Assembly: GCA_005503215.1 (NCBI GenBank)
Contig: SCNS01000007.1
Span: forward strand, 124,001 to 188,000
DNA from: Sphingomonadaceae bacterium 3R27C6
GTDB taxonomy: Bacteria; Pseudomonadota; Alphaproteobacteria; Sphingomonadales; Sphingomonadaceae
Direction of reading: 5' to 3'
Length of the DNA stretch: 64,000 bases
Shown here: in pieces, positions 24,109 through 31,223 of the stretch
Numbering within the stretch: the first letter of the stretch is position 1
How the letters are laid out: each line of letters begins with the position of its first letter
Program-made: the position numbers and the translations under genes
The notes under the pieces: model-generated
What the model saw: the letters and a program-made list of their open reading frames with translations, nothing else
What the model was told of the DNA's origin: nothing
Database searches by the model: none

Positions 24109-24417
24109 TCAGTAGCTTAAAGCCGCCCCACGCGGACGAGTGCCGCGGATTTCGTGGTTCTTGTCAATCCTCTGACGCGTCCAGTTCTTCAGGATATTGA
24201 CGCGCATCGCTGCGGCTTCGAGCTGACCGAGCGTCTTGCCGATCAGCGCGCGGGCGCGATGTTCGCTGCCCGCGGGGATGCTCGCGCCGCGAAAGAGGAT
24301 CACCGCGGTCGCCAGCTCCTCGGTCGCCGCGATGATCGCGCCGGCGTCATGCCCGTCGAGCGCGCCGACCAATATTTCCAGTCGCGATTCAATTTCTTCC
24401 ATCTGCGCCAGCATCAT
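24109..24417 (-). CDS. FlgN-like flagellar export chaperone candidate
   Basis: A 102-residue, mostly helical protein (QMEEIESRLEILVGALDGHDAGAIIAATEELATAVILF...ALIGKTLGQLEAAAMRVNILKNWTRQRID). The size, helical pattern and coupling to flgM (ATGA overlap) match FlgN, the chaperone of hook-associated proteins FlgK and FlgL. Sequence identity to FlgN is too weak to see directly, so the name rests on gene order. A second ATG at 24414 is an alternative start. Confidence 0.6.
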   Translation of the reverse strand: MMLAQMEEIESRLEILVGALDGHDAGAIIAATEELATAVILFRGASIPAGSEHRARALIGKTLGQLEAAAMRVNILKNWTRQRIDKNHEIRGTRPRGAALSY

Positions 24418-24710
24418 TCGGCCCCGCCGTGGAAATCGAGCATCGCGCTCGCAATGATCGCGGGATGCACGCCATAGCTGCCATTGGCGATCGCGGTGCG
24501 CAGCGATGCGACGCGTGCGATGTCGACTGGCGGCGCCTGGTCGGCGAGGCTGCCCGCGAGGCGGGTCAGGCGCGCGGTCGGCAGATTGTCCTGCGCCGGC
24601 TGGAGCTGCGCCGGGGCGCGCATCGCGGTCGCCGCTTCGCTGGCGACCCTGCGCAGCGGGCCGGCACGGCCGATGCCGCCGACTGGTCCGATCTTGCTGT
24701 CACCCGACAT
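24414..24710 (-). CDS. flgM: Anti-sigma-28 factor FlgM
   Basis: A 98-residue protein whose C-terminal half (VDIARVASLRTAIANGSYGV followed by HPAIIASAMLDF) is the sigma-binding region of FlgM. The N-terminal half is disordered and Ala-rich, as expected for a protein that passes through the export channel. I chose the ATG at 24710, which has GGAGGC at ideal spacing, over the ATG at 24722. It keeps FliA inactive until the hook is complete. Its predicted sigma-28 promoter (24764) would give negative feedback. Confidence 0.88.
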   Translation of the reverse strand: MSGDSKIGPVGGIGRAGPLRRVASEAATAMRAPAQLQPAQDNLPTARLTRLAGSLADQAPPVDIARVASLRTAIANGSYGVHPAIIASAMLDFHGGAE

Positions 24711-24763
24711 AAAAGCCTCCATCCGGTGCCGTCAGAAAAGTGACGACGCGGTTCACGAAGGCT

Positions 24764-24790
24764 TTAACGGATCGTGTATGGGGCGATTAA
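24764..24790 (-). promoter_or_regulatory. Predicted sigma-28 promoter of flgM-flgN
   Basis: Minus strand TTAATCGC-N11-TCCGTTAA, matching the TYAA-N15-KCCGTTAM pattern shared by motA, fliC and fliD promoters in this window. It lies about 54 bases upstream of the flgM ATG. Confidence 0.6.
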
Positions 24791-24803
24791 GGCGACCGGT
24801 CGC

Positions 24804-24856
24804 AAAAAAGACAAAAGAAAGGCCCGGCGCCGTCGGAAAGCCGACAGCCCGGGCCC
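24804..24856 (-). terminator. Rho-independent terminator of flgA
   Basis: On the minus strand a long GC-rich stem (GGCCCGGGCTGTCGG with CCGACGGCGCCGGGCC) is followed by TTTCTTTTGTCTTTTTT. It sits 25 bases after the flgA stop and before the flgM promoter. Confidence 0.85.
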
Positions 24857-24881
24857 AGTGGGTGGGTAAGCGAGGGTGAAA

Positions 24882-25403
24882 TCAGTCGTGCAGGGTCGCG
24901 CGGCCAGCCCCGGTGACGGTGGCGCTCAGCGTCGATTTGGCGTCGGCACCGCGGAGTGCAATCGTCTCGCCGACGCGGCCGTCCTGCGTCGCGATGGCGG
25001 CGTAGCTGATCGAATAGGTTTCGGTTTCGATCGTCACGCGGACATTGTCGCCGCGGCGGATGACAGGCGCGCTTGCCGCGGGGCGGGCGAAGCTCGCCGC
25101 GACCGGCGATGCGCCGGCGGGGGCGGTCATCGGCACGCGCAGGCGCCAGCCGAGCGACGCGCAGCGGACCGCGAGCGTCTGGGCGTCGAGTGCGGTCACC
25201 GATGCCTGTTCGGGGCAGCGCGCCAGCTTGATGCGGCGATCGACCGGGGTCGCGTTCCGCCCCATGGCATTGGCGACCATGTCGGTCAGCACGTCGATCG
25301 TCTGCCAATCCTCATTGCCCTGCTGCGCCTCTGCCGCGATCGGGGCGGCGAGCGAGAGGGTGACGGCGCACGCGGCGAGGCGCGTGAGAATGTTACGAGA
25401 CAA
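24882..25403 (-). CDS. flgA: Flagellar P-ring assembly chaperone FlgA
   Basis: The likely TTG start at 25403, with GGAGATGGACC before it, gives 173 residues beginning with a signal peptide (AACAVTLSLAAPIAAEAQQ). A longer TTG start at 25424 would bury that SD inside the gene. The SAF-like domain at the C-terminus (PVIRRGDNVRVTIETETYSISYAAIATQDGRVGETIALR) is typical of FlgA, which helps FlgI polymerise around the rod in the periplasm. The N-terminal half is shorter than in enteric FlgA. It is divergent from flgB and transcribed from its own sigma-54 box at 25443. Confidence 0.85.
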   Translation of the reverse strand: MSRNILTRLAACAVTLSLAAPIAAEAQQGNEDWQTIDVLTDMVANAMGRNATPVDRRIKLARCPEQASVTALDAQTLAVRCASLGWRLRVPMTAPAGASPVAASFARPAASAPVIRRGDNVRVTIETETYSISYAAIATQDGRVGETIALRGADAKSTLSATVTGAGRATLHD

Positions 25404-25442
25404 GGTCCATCTCCTTCGGTCCAAAATGGTCGCCCGACAAAT

Positions 25443-25458
25443 TGCAGGAAGCGTGCCA
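25443..25458 (-). promoter_or_regulatory. Sigma-54 promoter of flgA
   Basis: Minus strand TGGCACGCTTCCTGCA matches TGGCACG-N4-TTGCA except C for T at the first -12 base. It lies 40 bases upstream of the TTG start at 25403. Confidence 0.75.
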
Positions 25459-25579
25459 GTCGCGGTTTGATGCGCGGTTTCGCGAGGCTGCGCGCGGCGT
25501 CGTCAGATTTTTGACGAGCCAAGTGCGCCACAATCACGGTTCCGTATTAAATAGCTGAGAAATATAGATAAATATTGTT

Positions 25580-25595
25580 TGGCACGGCCATTGCA
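25580..25595 (+). promoter_or_regulatory. Sigma-54 promoter of the flgBCDEFGHIJKL operon
   Basis: TGGCACGGCCATTGCA is a perfect match to the sigma-54 consensus. It lies 63 bases upstream of flgB, in an AT-rich stretch that contrasts with the surrounding GC. FlbD-like activator encoded at 35657 is the expected partner. Confidence 0.9.
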
Positions 25596-25658
25596 TCATG
25601 CCTTGGTGTTTTTCCGCGCGTCCGTGCCAACCGGCCGGATCCCGGCGAAAGGAAGTTG

Positions 25659-26000
25659 ATGATGGCATCCGAGAAACTCTTTGGCCTGCATGCCACCGCG
25701 CTGCAGCTGCGCAGCCAGCGCATGATGATGCTCGCGTCGAACATCGCGAACTCCGCGACGCCGGGCTACAAGGCGCGCGATCTCGATTTCGCCAAGGCGC
25801 TCGACCTGGCGCAGCAGGGCGGCTCGACCGAAGGCGCGATCAGCTATCGCGTTCCTGTCCAGGCATCGCTCGACGGCAATACCGTCGAGATGGCGACCGA
25901 GCAGACCGCCTATGCCGAAAACGCGCTCGCCTATCGCTCGAGCCTGTCGTTCCTCAGCGGGCGTATCAACACGCTGTCGCGCGCGCTCAAGGGCGAATGA
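25659..26000 (+). CDS. flgB: Flagellar proximal rod protein FlgB
   Basis: A 113-residue protein with the rod signature LRSQRMMMLASNIANSATPGYKARDLDF and a C-terminal helix ending SFLSGRINTLSRALKGE. I chose the first ATG after AAAGGAAG. FlgB forms the lowest rod section with FlgC and FliE. It is the first gene of a 7.7-kb operon running to flgL, with the next start overlapping its stop (ATGA). Confidence 0.94.
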   Translation: MMASEKLFGLHATALQLRSQRMMMLASNIANSATPGYKARDLDFAKALDLAQQGGSTEGAISYRVPVQASLDGNTVEMATEQTAYAENALAYRSSLSFLSGRINTLSRALKGE

Positions 26001-26407
26001 CGATGAACGGCAATTTCTCCGTCTTCGACATCAGCGGCCGCGCAATGTCGGCGCAGCTCGTCCGATTGAACACCACCGCGTCGAACCTCGCCAATGCGGG
26101 AACGGTCGCGGGCAGCGAGGCGGGCGCCTTCCGCTCGCTGAAGCCCGTCTTTCGCACCGTGATGGACGATCATGGCCGCGCGACGGTTCAGATCGACCAG
26201 GTCACGACCTCGAAAATGGCGCCCTCGAAACGCCACGATCCGTCGAATCCATTGGCCGATGCCGACGGCAACGTCTGGGAAGCCGCGGTCGATAGCGCCG
26301 CCGAGCTGGTCGAGATGGTCGAGACCGCACGCCAGTATCAAAACAACGTCCAGGTCCTCGAAACCGCGAAGGGCCTGATCAACGAAACCCTCAGGATGGG
26401 ACAGTAA
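25997..26407 (+). CDS. flgC: Flagellar proximal rod protein FlgC
   Basis: A 136-residue rod protein with FDISGRAMSAQLVRLNTTASNLANAGTV near the N-terminus and VDSAAELVEMVETARQYQNNVQVLETAKGLI at the C-terminus, the coiled-coil ends that build the rod core. The ATG overlaps the flgB stop. Length is the family norm. It polymerises above FlgB in the periplasmic rod. Confidence 0.95.
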   Translation: MTMNGNFSVFDISGRAMSAQLVRLNTTASNLANAGTVAGSEAGAFRSLKPVFRTVMDDHGRATVQIDQVTTSKMAPSKRHDPSNPLADADGNVWEAAVDSAAELVEMVETARQYQNNVQVLETAKGLINETLRMGQ

Positions 26408-26408
26408 A

Positions 26409-26711
26409 ATGAGCGTCAACAGCATCACCAACAATAGCAACCCGGTGTTCCAGCCCAAGGGCGGCAAGCAGATGGATCAGGGCGACTTCATGCGCCTGAT
26501 GACTGCGCAGCTGTCGCAGCAGGATCCGTTCAACCCGGTCGATAACCAGCAGATGGTTGCCCAGATGGCGCAATTCTCGAGCCTCGCCGGGATCAGCGAG
26601 ACGAACACGGTGCTCTCGAAGATTTCGGAGCAGCTCACGGCGCAGACCCAGCTGCTCAAGGACATCAAGGCGGCAACGCCGGCGCCCACGCCGACGCCGC
26701 CCACCACTTAA
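26409..26711 (+). CDS. flgD: Hook-capping protein FlgD, short form
   Basis: Only 100 residues: the conserved N-terminal region (MDQGDFMRLMTAQLSQQDPFNPVDNQQMVAQMAQFSSLAGI) and a helix, then a Pro/Thr-rich tail. Enteric FlgD is about 230 residues and adds Tudor-like and Ig-like domains, both absent here. No frameshift is visible and the next gene follows 29 bases later with a good SD, so the short form looks genuine. It should still cap the growing hook. The equally small FlgE next door suggests the pair shrank together. Confidence 0.9.
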   Translation: MSVNSITNNSNPVFQPKGGKQMDQGDFMRLMTAQLSQQDPFNPVDNQQMVAQMAQFSSLAGISETNTVLSKISEQLTAQTQLLKDIKAATPAPTPTPPTT

Positions 26712-26740
26712 GCTCCCCATCTTTCAGGAAGGATTAGTCC

Positions 26741-27568
26741 ATGTCATTCTACACTTCGCTTTCGGGCCTCAAGGGCGCGCAGACCGACATGTCGGTCATC
26801 TCGAACAATATCGCGAACGCCGGCGCGATCGGCTTCAAGCGCAGCAAGGCGCAGTTCGGCGATATCTTCGCCTCGTCGCCGACGCAGTCGACGAAGATGA
26901 TCGCGGGTCAGGGCACGCGCCTCAACGGCATCACCCAGCAGTTCACGCAGGGCTCGTACGAAGCGAGCGAAAAGACGCTCGACCTCGCGATCGTCGGCGA
27001 GGGCATGTTCATCGTGAAGGGCGAACCGCCGCGCGAGGCGATCAGCTATACGCGTAACGGCTCGTTCGAACCGACCCCCGACCGCTATGTCATCGATTCG
27101 ACGGGCGCGAAGCTTCAACTTCTTCCGATCGATGCGAACGGCAATGTCACGAACAACACGCTCGCCGGCGCCTTCGACCTCCGCCTGCCCGCGGGTGCGC
27201 CGACCGATCCGGCCTCGGGTCTCGTCAACGTCACGATCGGCCTCGACGGCCTCGTCACCGCGACCTTTGCAAACGGTGAAGACCAGAAGCTCGGCAAGGT
27301 CGCGATGGCGACCTTCCCGACGATGTCGGGCCTGCGCCCGACCGGCGACGCGCACTGGCAGTCGACGGGCGAAAGCGGCCCGCCGACGATCGACGCCGCG
27401 ACCAACGGCCCGATGGGCGCGGTCCGCTCGGGCGCGCTCGAACGCTCGAACGTCGATATCACCGAGGAACTGGTGATGCTGATGGCCGCGCAGCGCAATT
27501 TCCAGGCGAATGCCAAGGCGATCGAGGGCGCGTCGCAGCTGACCCAGACGATCATCGGCATGCGCTGA
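26741..27568 (+). CDS. flgE: Flagellar hook protein FlgE, compact form
   Basis: A 275-residue protein with the FlgE-type N-terminus (FYTSLSGLKGAQTDMSVISNNIANAGAIGFKRSKAQFGDIF) and the C-terminal coil (NVDITEELVMLMAAQRNFQANAKAIEGASQLTQTIIG). Typical hooks are about 400 residues or more; the outer domain between is cut down to the size of the rod protein FlgG. Position between flgD and flgF supports the FlgE name. It forms the universal joint outside the cell. SD AGGAAGGA precedes the ATG. Confidence 0.88.
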   Translation: MSFYTSLSGLKGAQTDMSVISNNIANAGAIGFKRSKAQFGDIFASSPTQSTKMIAGQGTRLNGITQQFTQGSYEASEKTLDLAIVGEGMFIVKGEPPREAISYTRNGSFEPTPDRYVIDSTGAKLQLLPIDANGNVTNNTLAGAFDLRLPAGAPTDPASGLVNVTIGLDGLVTATFANGEDQKLGKVAMATFPTMSGLRPTGDAHWQSTGESGPPTIDAATNGPMGAVRSGALERSNVDITEELVMLMAAQRNFQANAKAIEGASQLTQTIIGMR

Positions 27569-27603
27569 CGCACCGCTGACCGCCGCCTGCCGGGAGATTA
27601 TCG

Positions 27604-28347
27604 ATGGACCGCCTTATCTATACCAGCCTCGCCGCGATGCGGGGCAGCATGTCCCGGCAGACGGCGATCGCCAACAATCTGGCGAACGCCCAGACGCCGG
27701 GCTTCCGCGCCGACATGGCGAGCGCGCAGTCGCTGTGGCTCGACGGCAGCGGGCTCGATGCGCGCGCCATGTCGTCCGAGGAAGTGCTCGGTGCCGATAT
27801 GAAGGCGGGCACCGTCACCCAGACGGGGCGCGACCTCGACATCGCGATGCAGGGCGATGCGCTGCTCGTCGTGCAGGCGAAAAATGGCGAAGAAGCCTAT
27901 ACGCGGCGCGGCGATCTGCAGGTTTCGCCGAGCGGGCTCCTCACCACCGGTGACGGCAATCCCGTGCAGGGCGGCCAGGGGCCGGTGACGATCCCGCCCG
28001 CCGACGCGATCAGCATCGACCAGGAAGGCCGTGTGTGGATCGTGCCGCAGGGGGGCGATCCGGAAAATCCGCAGGAGATCGACCGGCTGCGGCTCGCGAC
28101 CCCGGCGGGGTCGGACATCGCCAAGGGGCTCGACGGCCTGTTCCGCGTCAAGGGCGGGGGCATCCTGCCCGACGATCCCGAAGCGCGGCTTCTGACCCGC
28201 TCGATCGAAGGATCGAATGTCACCGCCACCGCCGCGCTCGTCGAGATGATCGAGGCGAGCCGCAGCTGGGACACCCAATTGAAGATGATCGGCGACGTCC
28301 GCGACATGGACAGCGCGACCGCCAATCTGATGCAGCTTCCCCGTTAA
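27604..28347 (+). CDS. flgF: Flagellar proximal rod protein FlgF
   Basis: A 247-residue member of the rod/hook family starting MDRLIYTSLAAMRGSMSRQTAIANNLANAQTPGFRADMA, the FlgF version of the signature. A C-terminal coil follows (GSNVTATAALVEMIEASRSWDTQLKMI). It forms the rod section between FlgC and FlgG. Length is normal. SD GGGAG is well placed. Confidence 0.94.
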   Translation: MDRLIYTSLAAMRGSMSRQTAIANNLANAQTPGFRADMASAQSLWLDGSGLDARAMSSEEVLGADMKAGTVTQTGRDLDIAMQGDALLVVQAKNGEEAYTRRGDLQVSPSGLLTTGDGNPVQGGQGPVTIPPADAISIDQEGRVWIVPQGGDPENPQEIDRLRLATPAGSDIAKGLDGLFRVKGGGILPDDPEARLLTRSIEGSNVTATAALVEMIEASRSWDTQLKMIGDVRDMDSATANLMQLPR

Positions 28348-28359
28348 GGAGATTATGAA

Positions 28360-29145
28360 ATGAGTATCGGTGCCTTGCACGTCGCGCGGACCGGTCTGGA
28401 TGCCCAGGGCTTCCGGATGCAGGTGATCGCCAACAACCTCGCCAACGTCAACACCACGGGCTTCAAGCGCGACCGCGCGAGCTTTGAGACATTGAGCTAT
28501 CAATTGATGACCGCGCCCGGCGCGCCGTCGACAGCGGAAAACCGCTATGCGACCGGCCTCAACCTCGGCACCGGCGTCGCGCTGAACGGCACCGCGCGCA
28601 TGGATACGCAGGGCAGTTTCCAGACGACGGGCAACGGGCTCGACGTCGCGATCGACGGCGCCGGCTATTTCCAGGTCGAAATGCCCGACGGGCGCACCGG
28701 CTATACCCGTGCGGGCAATTTCGGCCGCTCGCCCGACGGGACGATCGTGACCTCGGACGGCAAGCCGATGACGCCGGCGATCCAGATTCCCGAAGATGCC
28801 AGCAACGTGACGATCGGGCTCGACGGCACCGTTTCGGCGACCGGCGCCGACGGCACCGCGCTCGACCTCGGGCGGATCGAGATCGCGCGCTTCGCCAACC
28901 CGGCGGGCTTGCAGGCGATCGGCGGCAATCTGCTCGTCGAGACGCAGGCATCGGGCGCGCCGCTGGTCGGCGGCGCGGGCGAGGAAGGCCGCGGCACGCT
29001 GCGCGGCGGGATGCTCGAAGGGTCGAACGTCAATGTCGTCGAGGAACTCGTCGACATGATCGAGACGCAGCGCGCTTATGAGGTCAATTCGAAGATGATC
29101 TCGGCCACCGACGAGATGATGAAAAATGCCTCGCAGACTCTCTAA
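28360..29145 (+). CDS. flgG: Flagellar distal rod protein FlgG
   Basis: A 261-residue distal rod protein with LHVARTGLDAQGFRMQVIANNLANVNTTGFKRDRASFE, then the GLDVAIDGAGYFQV segment and the C-terminal NVNVVEELVDMIETQRAYEVNSKMISATDEM. All are diagnostic for FlgG. It builds the drive shaft through the P and L rings. The last 20 bases overlap flgH. Confidence 0.97.
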   Translation: MSIGALHVARTGLDAQGFRMQVIANNLANVNTTGFKRDRASFETLSYQLMTAPGAPSTAENRYATGLNLGTGVALNGTARMDTQGSFQTTGNGLDVAIDGAGYFQVEMPDGRTGYTRAGNFGRSPDGTIVTSDGKPMTPAIQIPEDASNVTIGLDGTVSATGADGTALDLGRIEIARFANPAGLQAIGGNLLVETQASGAPLVGGAGEEGRGTLRGGMLEGSNVNVVEELVDMIETQRAYEVNSKMISATDEMMKNASQTL

Positions 29146-29785
29146 ACTGGCGATGCTGGCCCTTGCGCTCGCGCCCGCCACGGCGCTCGCGAAGGACAAG
29201 CTGCCGCCCGACGCCTTTTCGGTTTCGATGCCGCCGCCGCCGCCATCGGCGCCGGCGAACGGCTCGATCTTTCAGGGCAGCTATGTCGCGCTCACCTCGG
29301 GCGGGCGCGCAGGCGCCGTCGGCGATATCGTCACGATCCAGCTCGTCGAGCGCACCGCCGCGACGAAAAGCAACGCCGCGGGCACGCAGCGCGACGGCGA
29401 TATCGGCCTGACGCCGCCGACCACCGGCCCGCTGTCGCTGTTCAACCCCAGCGATATCGCGATGGGCGGCAGCCAGGCGTTCAAGGGCAAGGGCGATGCG
29501 TCGCAATCGAACGCGCTGTCGGGCGAAGTCAGCGTGACGATCGCCGCCGTCTATCCGAACGGGACGATGTTCGTGCGCGGCGAAAAGCTGCTCACGCTCA
29601 ATCGCGGCGACGAACGCGTCCAGATTTCGGGGATCATTCGCGCGATCGACATCAGCCCCGACAACCGCATCCTGTCGACGCGCGTCGCCGATGCCAAGAT
29701 CCGTTACGTCGGCAAGGGCGAGATCGCCCGCGCGAGCCAGCAAGGCTGGCTGCAGCGCTTCTTCTCGATCATCAGCCCGTTCTAA
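29126..29785 (+). CDS. flgH: Flagellar L-ring protein FlgH without lipobox cysteine
   Basis: A 219-residue protein with the FlgH core (SYVALTSGGRAGAVGDIVTIQLVERTAATKSNA, later GEVSVTIAAVYPNGTMFVRGEKLLTLNRGDERVQISGIIRAIDI). The signal-like N-terminus is LAMLALALAPATALAK with no cysteine; the whole protein has none. FlgH is normally an outer-membrane lipoprotein acylated at a conserved Cys, so here the L ring must be anchored differently. The start overlaps flgG by 20 bases; no nearby in-frame start would add a lipobox, since upstream sequence is flgG coding. Confidence 0.92.
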   Translation: MPRRLSKLAMLALALAPATALAKDKLPPDAFSVSMPPPPPSAPANGSIFQGSYVALTSGGRAGAVGDIVTIQLVERTAATKSNAAGTQRDGDIGLTPPTTGPLSLFNPSDIAMGGSQAFKGKGDASQSNALSGEVSVTIAAVYPNGTMFVRGEKLLTLNRGDERVQISGIIRAIDISPDNRILSTRVADAKIRYVGKGEIARASQQGWLQRFFSIISPF

Positions 29786-29799
29786 CAGAGGAATTTGAA

Positions 29800-30909
29800 G
29801 TGACCCAGCGTCCGACCCTGTTCACCCTTTTTGCGCTCCTGCTCGCGAGCTTCGCCTTTGCGGCGCCCGCGCACGCCGAGCGCATCAAGGACATGGGCCA
29901 GTTCCAGGGCCTGCGCGCCAACCAATTGACGGGGTATGGCATCGTCGTCGGGCTCGCGGGCACGGGCGACGACAGCCTCGACTATTCGACGCTGGGCATG
30001 AAGGGCGCGGTCTCGCGCTTCGGGCTGACGCTGCCGCCGGGGGTCAATCCGGCGCTGAAGAATGCCGCGGCGGTGATGATCACCGCCGAACTGCCGCCCT
30101 TCGCCAAACCCGGCCAGCGGCTCGACGTCACCGTGTCGGCGATCGGCAAGTCCAAAAGCCTGCGCGGCGGCACGCTCGTGCTCGCGCCGCTTTATGGCGC
30201 CGACGGACAGATTTATGCGATGGTGCAGGGCAATCTCGTCATCGGCGGCCTTGGCGTCGATGCCGCCGACGGTTCGAAGCTGACGGTCAATGTGCCGTCG
30301 AGCGGCCGCATCGCGGGCGGCGCGACGGTCGAACGCGCGGTCGACACCGGCTTTGCGACGTCGAGCTATCTGACCTTCAACCTCCACCAGTTCGATGCGA
30401 CCAATGCCAAGCGGGTGACCGACGTGATCAACGCCGCGCTGCCCGGCTCGGCATCGATGATCGACGGCGCCAGCATCGCGATCCGCACGGGCGGCAACGG
30501 CGACGAACGCATCCGGCTGATCTCGCAGATCGAAAATCTGGGCGTCCAGCGCGCCGAGCCGCCCGCGAAGGTCATCGTCAATGCCCGCACCGGCACCGTC
30601 GTGATCAACGGCGCGGTCCGCGTCGGCACCGCCGCGGTGACGCAGGGCAAGCTCACCGTCTCGATCAAGGAATCGCCGATGGTCGTGCAGCCCGCGCCGT
30701 TCAGCCGCGGCCAGACCGCGGTCGAAGAGTCGAGCGAGATCAGCGTCGAGCAGGACTATCGTCCGGTGATGCTGGTCAAGCCGACCGCCTCGCTTTCCGA
30801 ACTCGTCGATGCGATCAATCGCATGGGCGTTCCCCCGGGCGACCTCGTCGCCATCCTCGAAGCGCTGAGCCAGGCTGGCGCGCTCACTGCGGAACTGGTG
30901 ATCATATGA
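29800..30909 (+). CDS. flgI: Flagellar P-ring protein FlgI
   Basis: A 369-residue periplasmic protein with a GTG start preceded by AGAGGAATTTGAA. The signal peptide is cleaved around APAHAE, then come the hallmark RIKDMGQFQGLRANQLTGYGIVVGLAGTGDD and AVSRFGLTLPPGVNP. It forms the P ring around the distal rod in the peptidoglycan layer, with FlgA as chaperone. Length is standard. The stop overlaps the flgJ start. Confidence 0.97.
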   Translation: MTQRPTLFTLFALLLASFAFAAPAHAERIKDMGQFQGLRANQLTGYGIVVGLAGTGDDSLDYSTLGMKGAVSRFGLTLPPGVNPALKNAAAVMITAELPPFAKPGQRLDVTVSAIGKSKSLRGGTLVLAPLYGADGQIYAMVQGNLVIGGLGVDAADGSKLTVNVPSSGRIAGGATVERAVDTGFATSSYLTFNLHQFDATNAKRVTDVINAALPGSASMIDGASIAIRTGGNGDERIRLISQIENLGVQRAEPPAKVIVNARTGTVVINGAVRVGTAAVTQGKLTVSIKESPMVVQPAPFSRGQTAVEESSEISVEQDYRPVMLVKPTASLSELVDAINRMGVPPGDLVAILEALSQAGALTAELVII

Positions 30910-31223
30910 CGAGCCCTATTTCTTCGATCGGCGCCACCCCCACGCCTGCCGCCGCTGGTGGCGGCGATGGTGGGCTGCGCAAGGCTGCCGAAGCCTTTGA
31001 AGCCGTGATCCTGCGCCAGCTGATGGCGTCGATGCGGCAGGCCAAGCTCGGCGACGATATATTGGGATCGAGCGCGACCGACAATTTCCGCGAAATGGCC
31101 GACGCGCGCACCGCCGACAGCCTTGCCGCGATGCGCCAGTTCGGGATCGCCGACATGGTCGAGCGGCAGTTTCGCGGTCAGCTCGGCGGGCACGCCGGTC
31201 GCATTGGCGGAGGCGTGCAATGA
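30906..31223 (+). CDS. flgJ: Rod-binding protein, FlgJ N-terminal domain only
   Basis: A 105-residue protein matching the rod-binding half of FlgJ (LRKAAEAFEAVILRQLMASMRQAKLG and DNFREMADARTADSLAAMRQFGIADMVERQF). The C-terminal muramidase half of enteric FlgJ is missing, as in many alphaproteobacteria. The lytic transglycosylase encoded at 23202 probably does that job. Start and stop overlap flgI and flgK by four bases each. Confidence 0.9.
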   Translation: MTSPISSIGATPTPAAAGGGDGGLRKAAEAFEAVILRQLMASMRQAKLGDDILGSSATDNFREMADARTADSLAAMRQFGIADMVERQFRGQLGGHAGRIGGGVQ

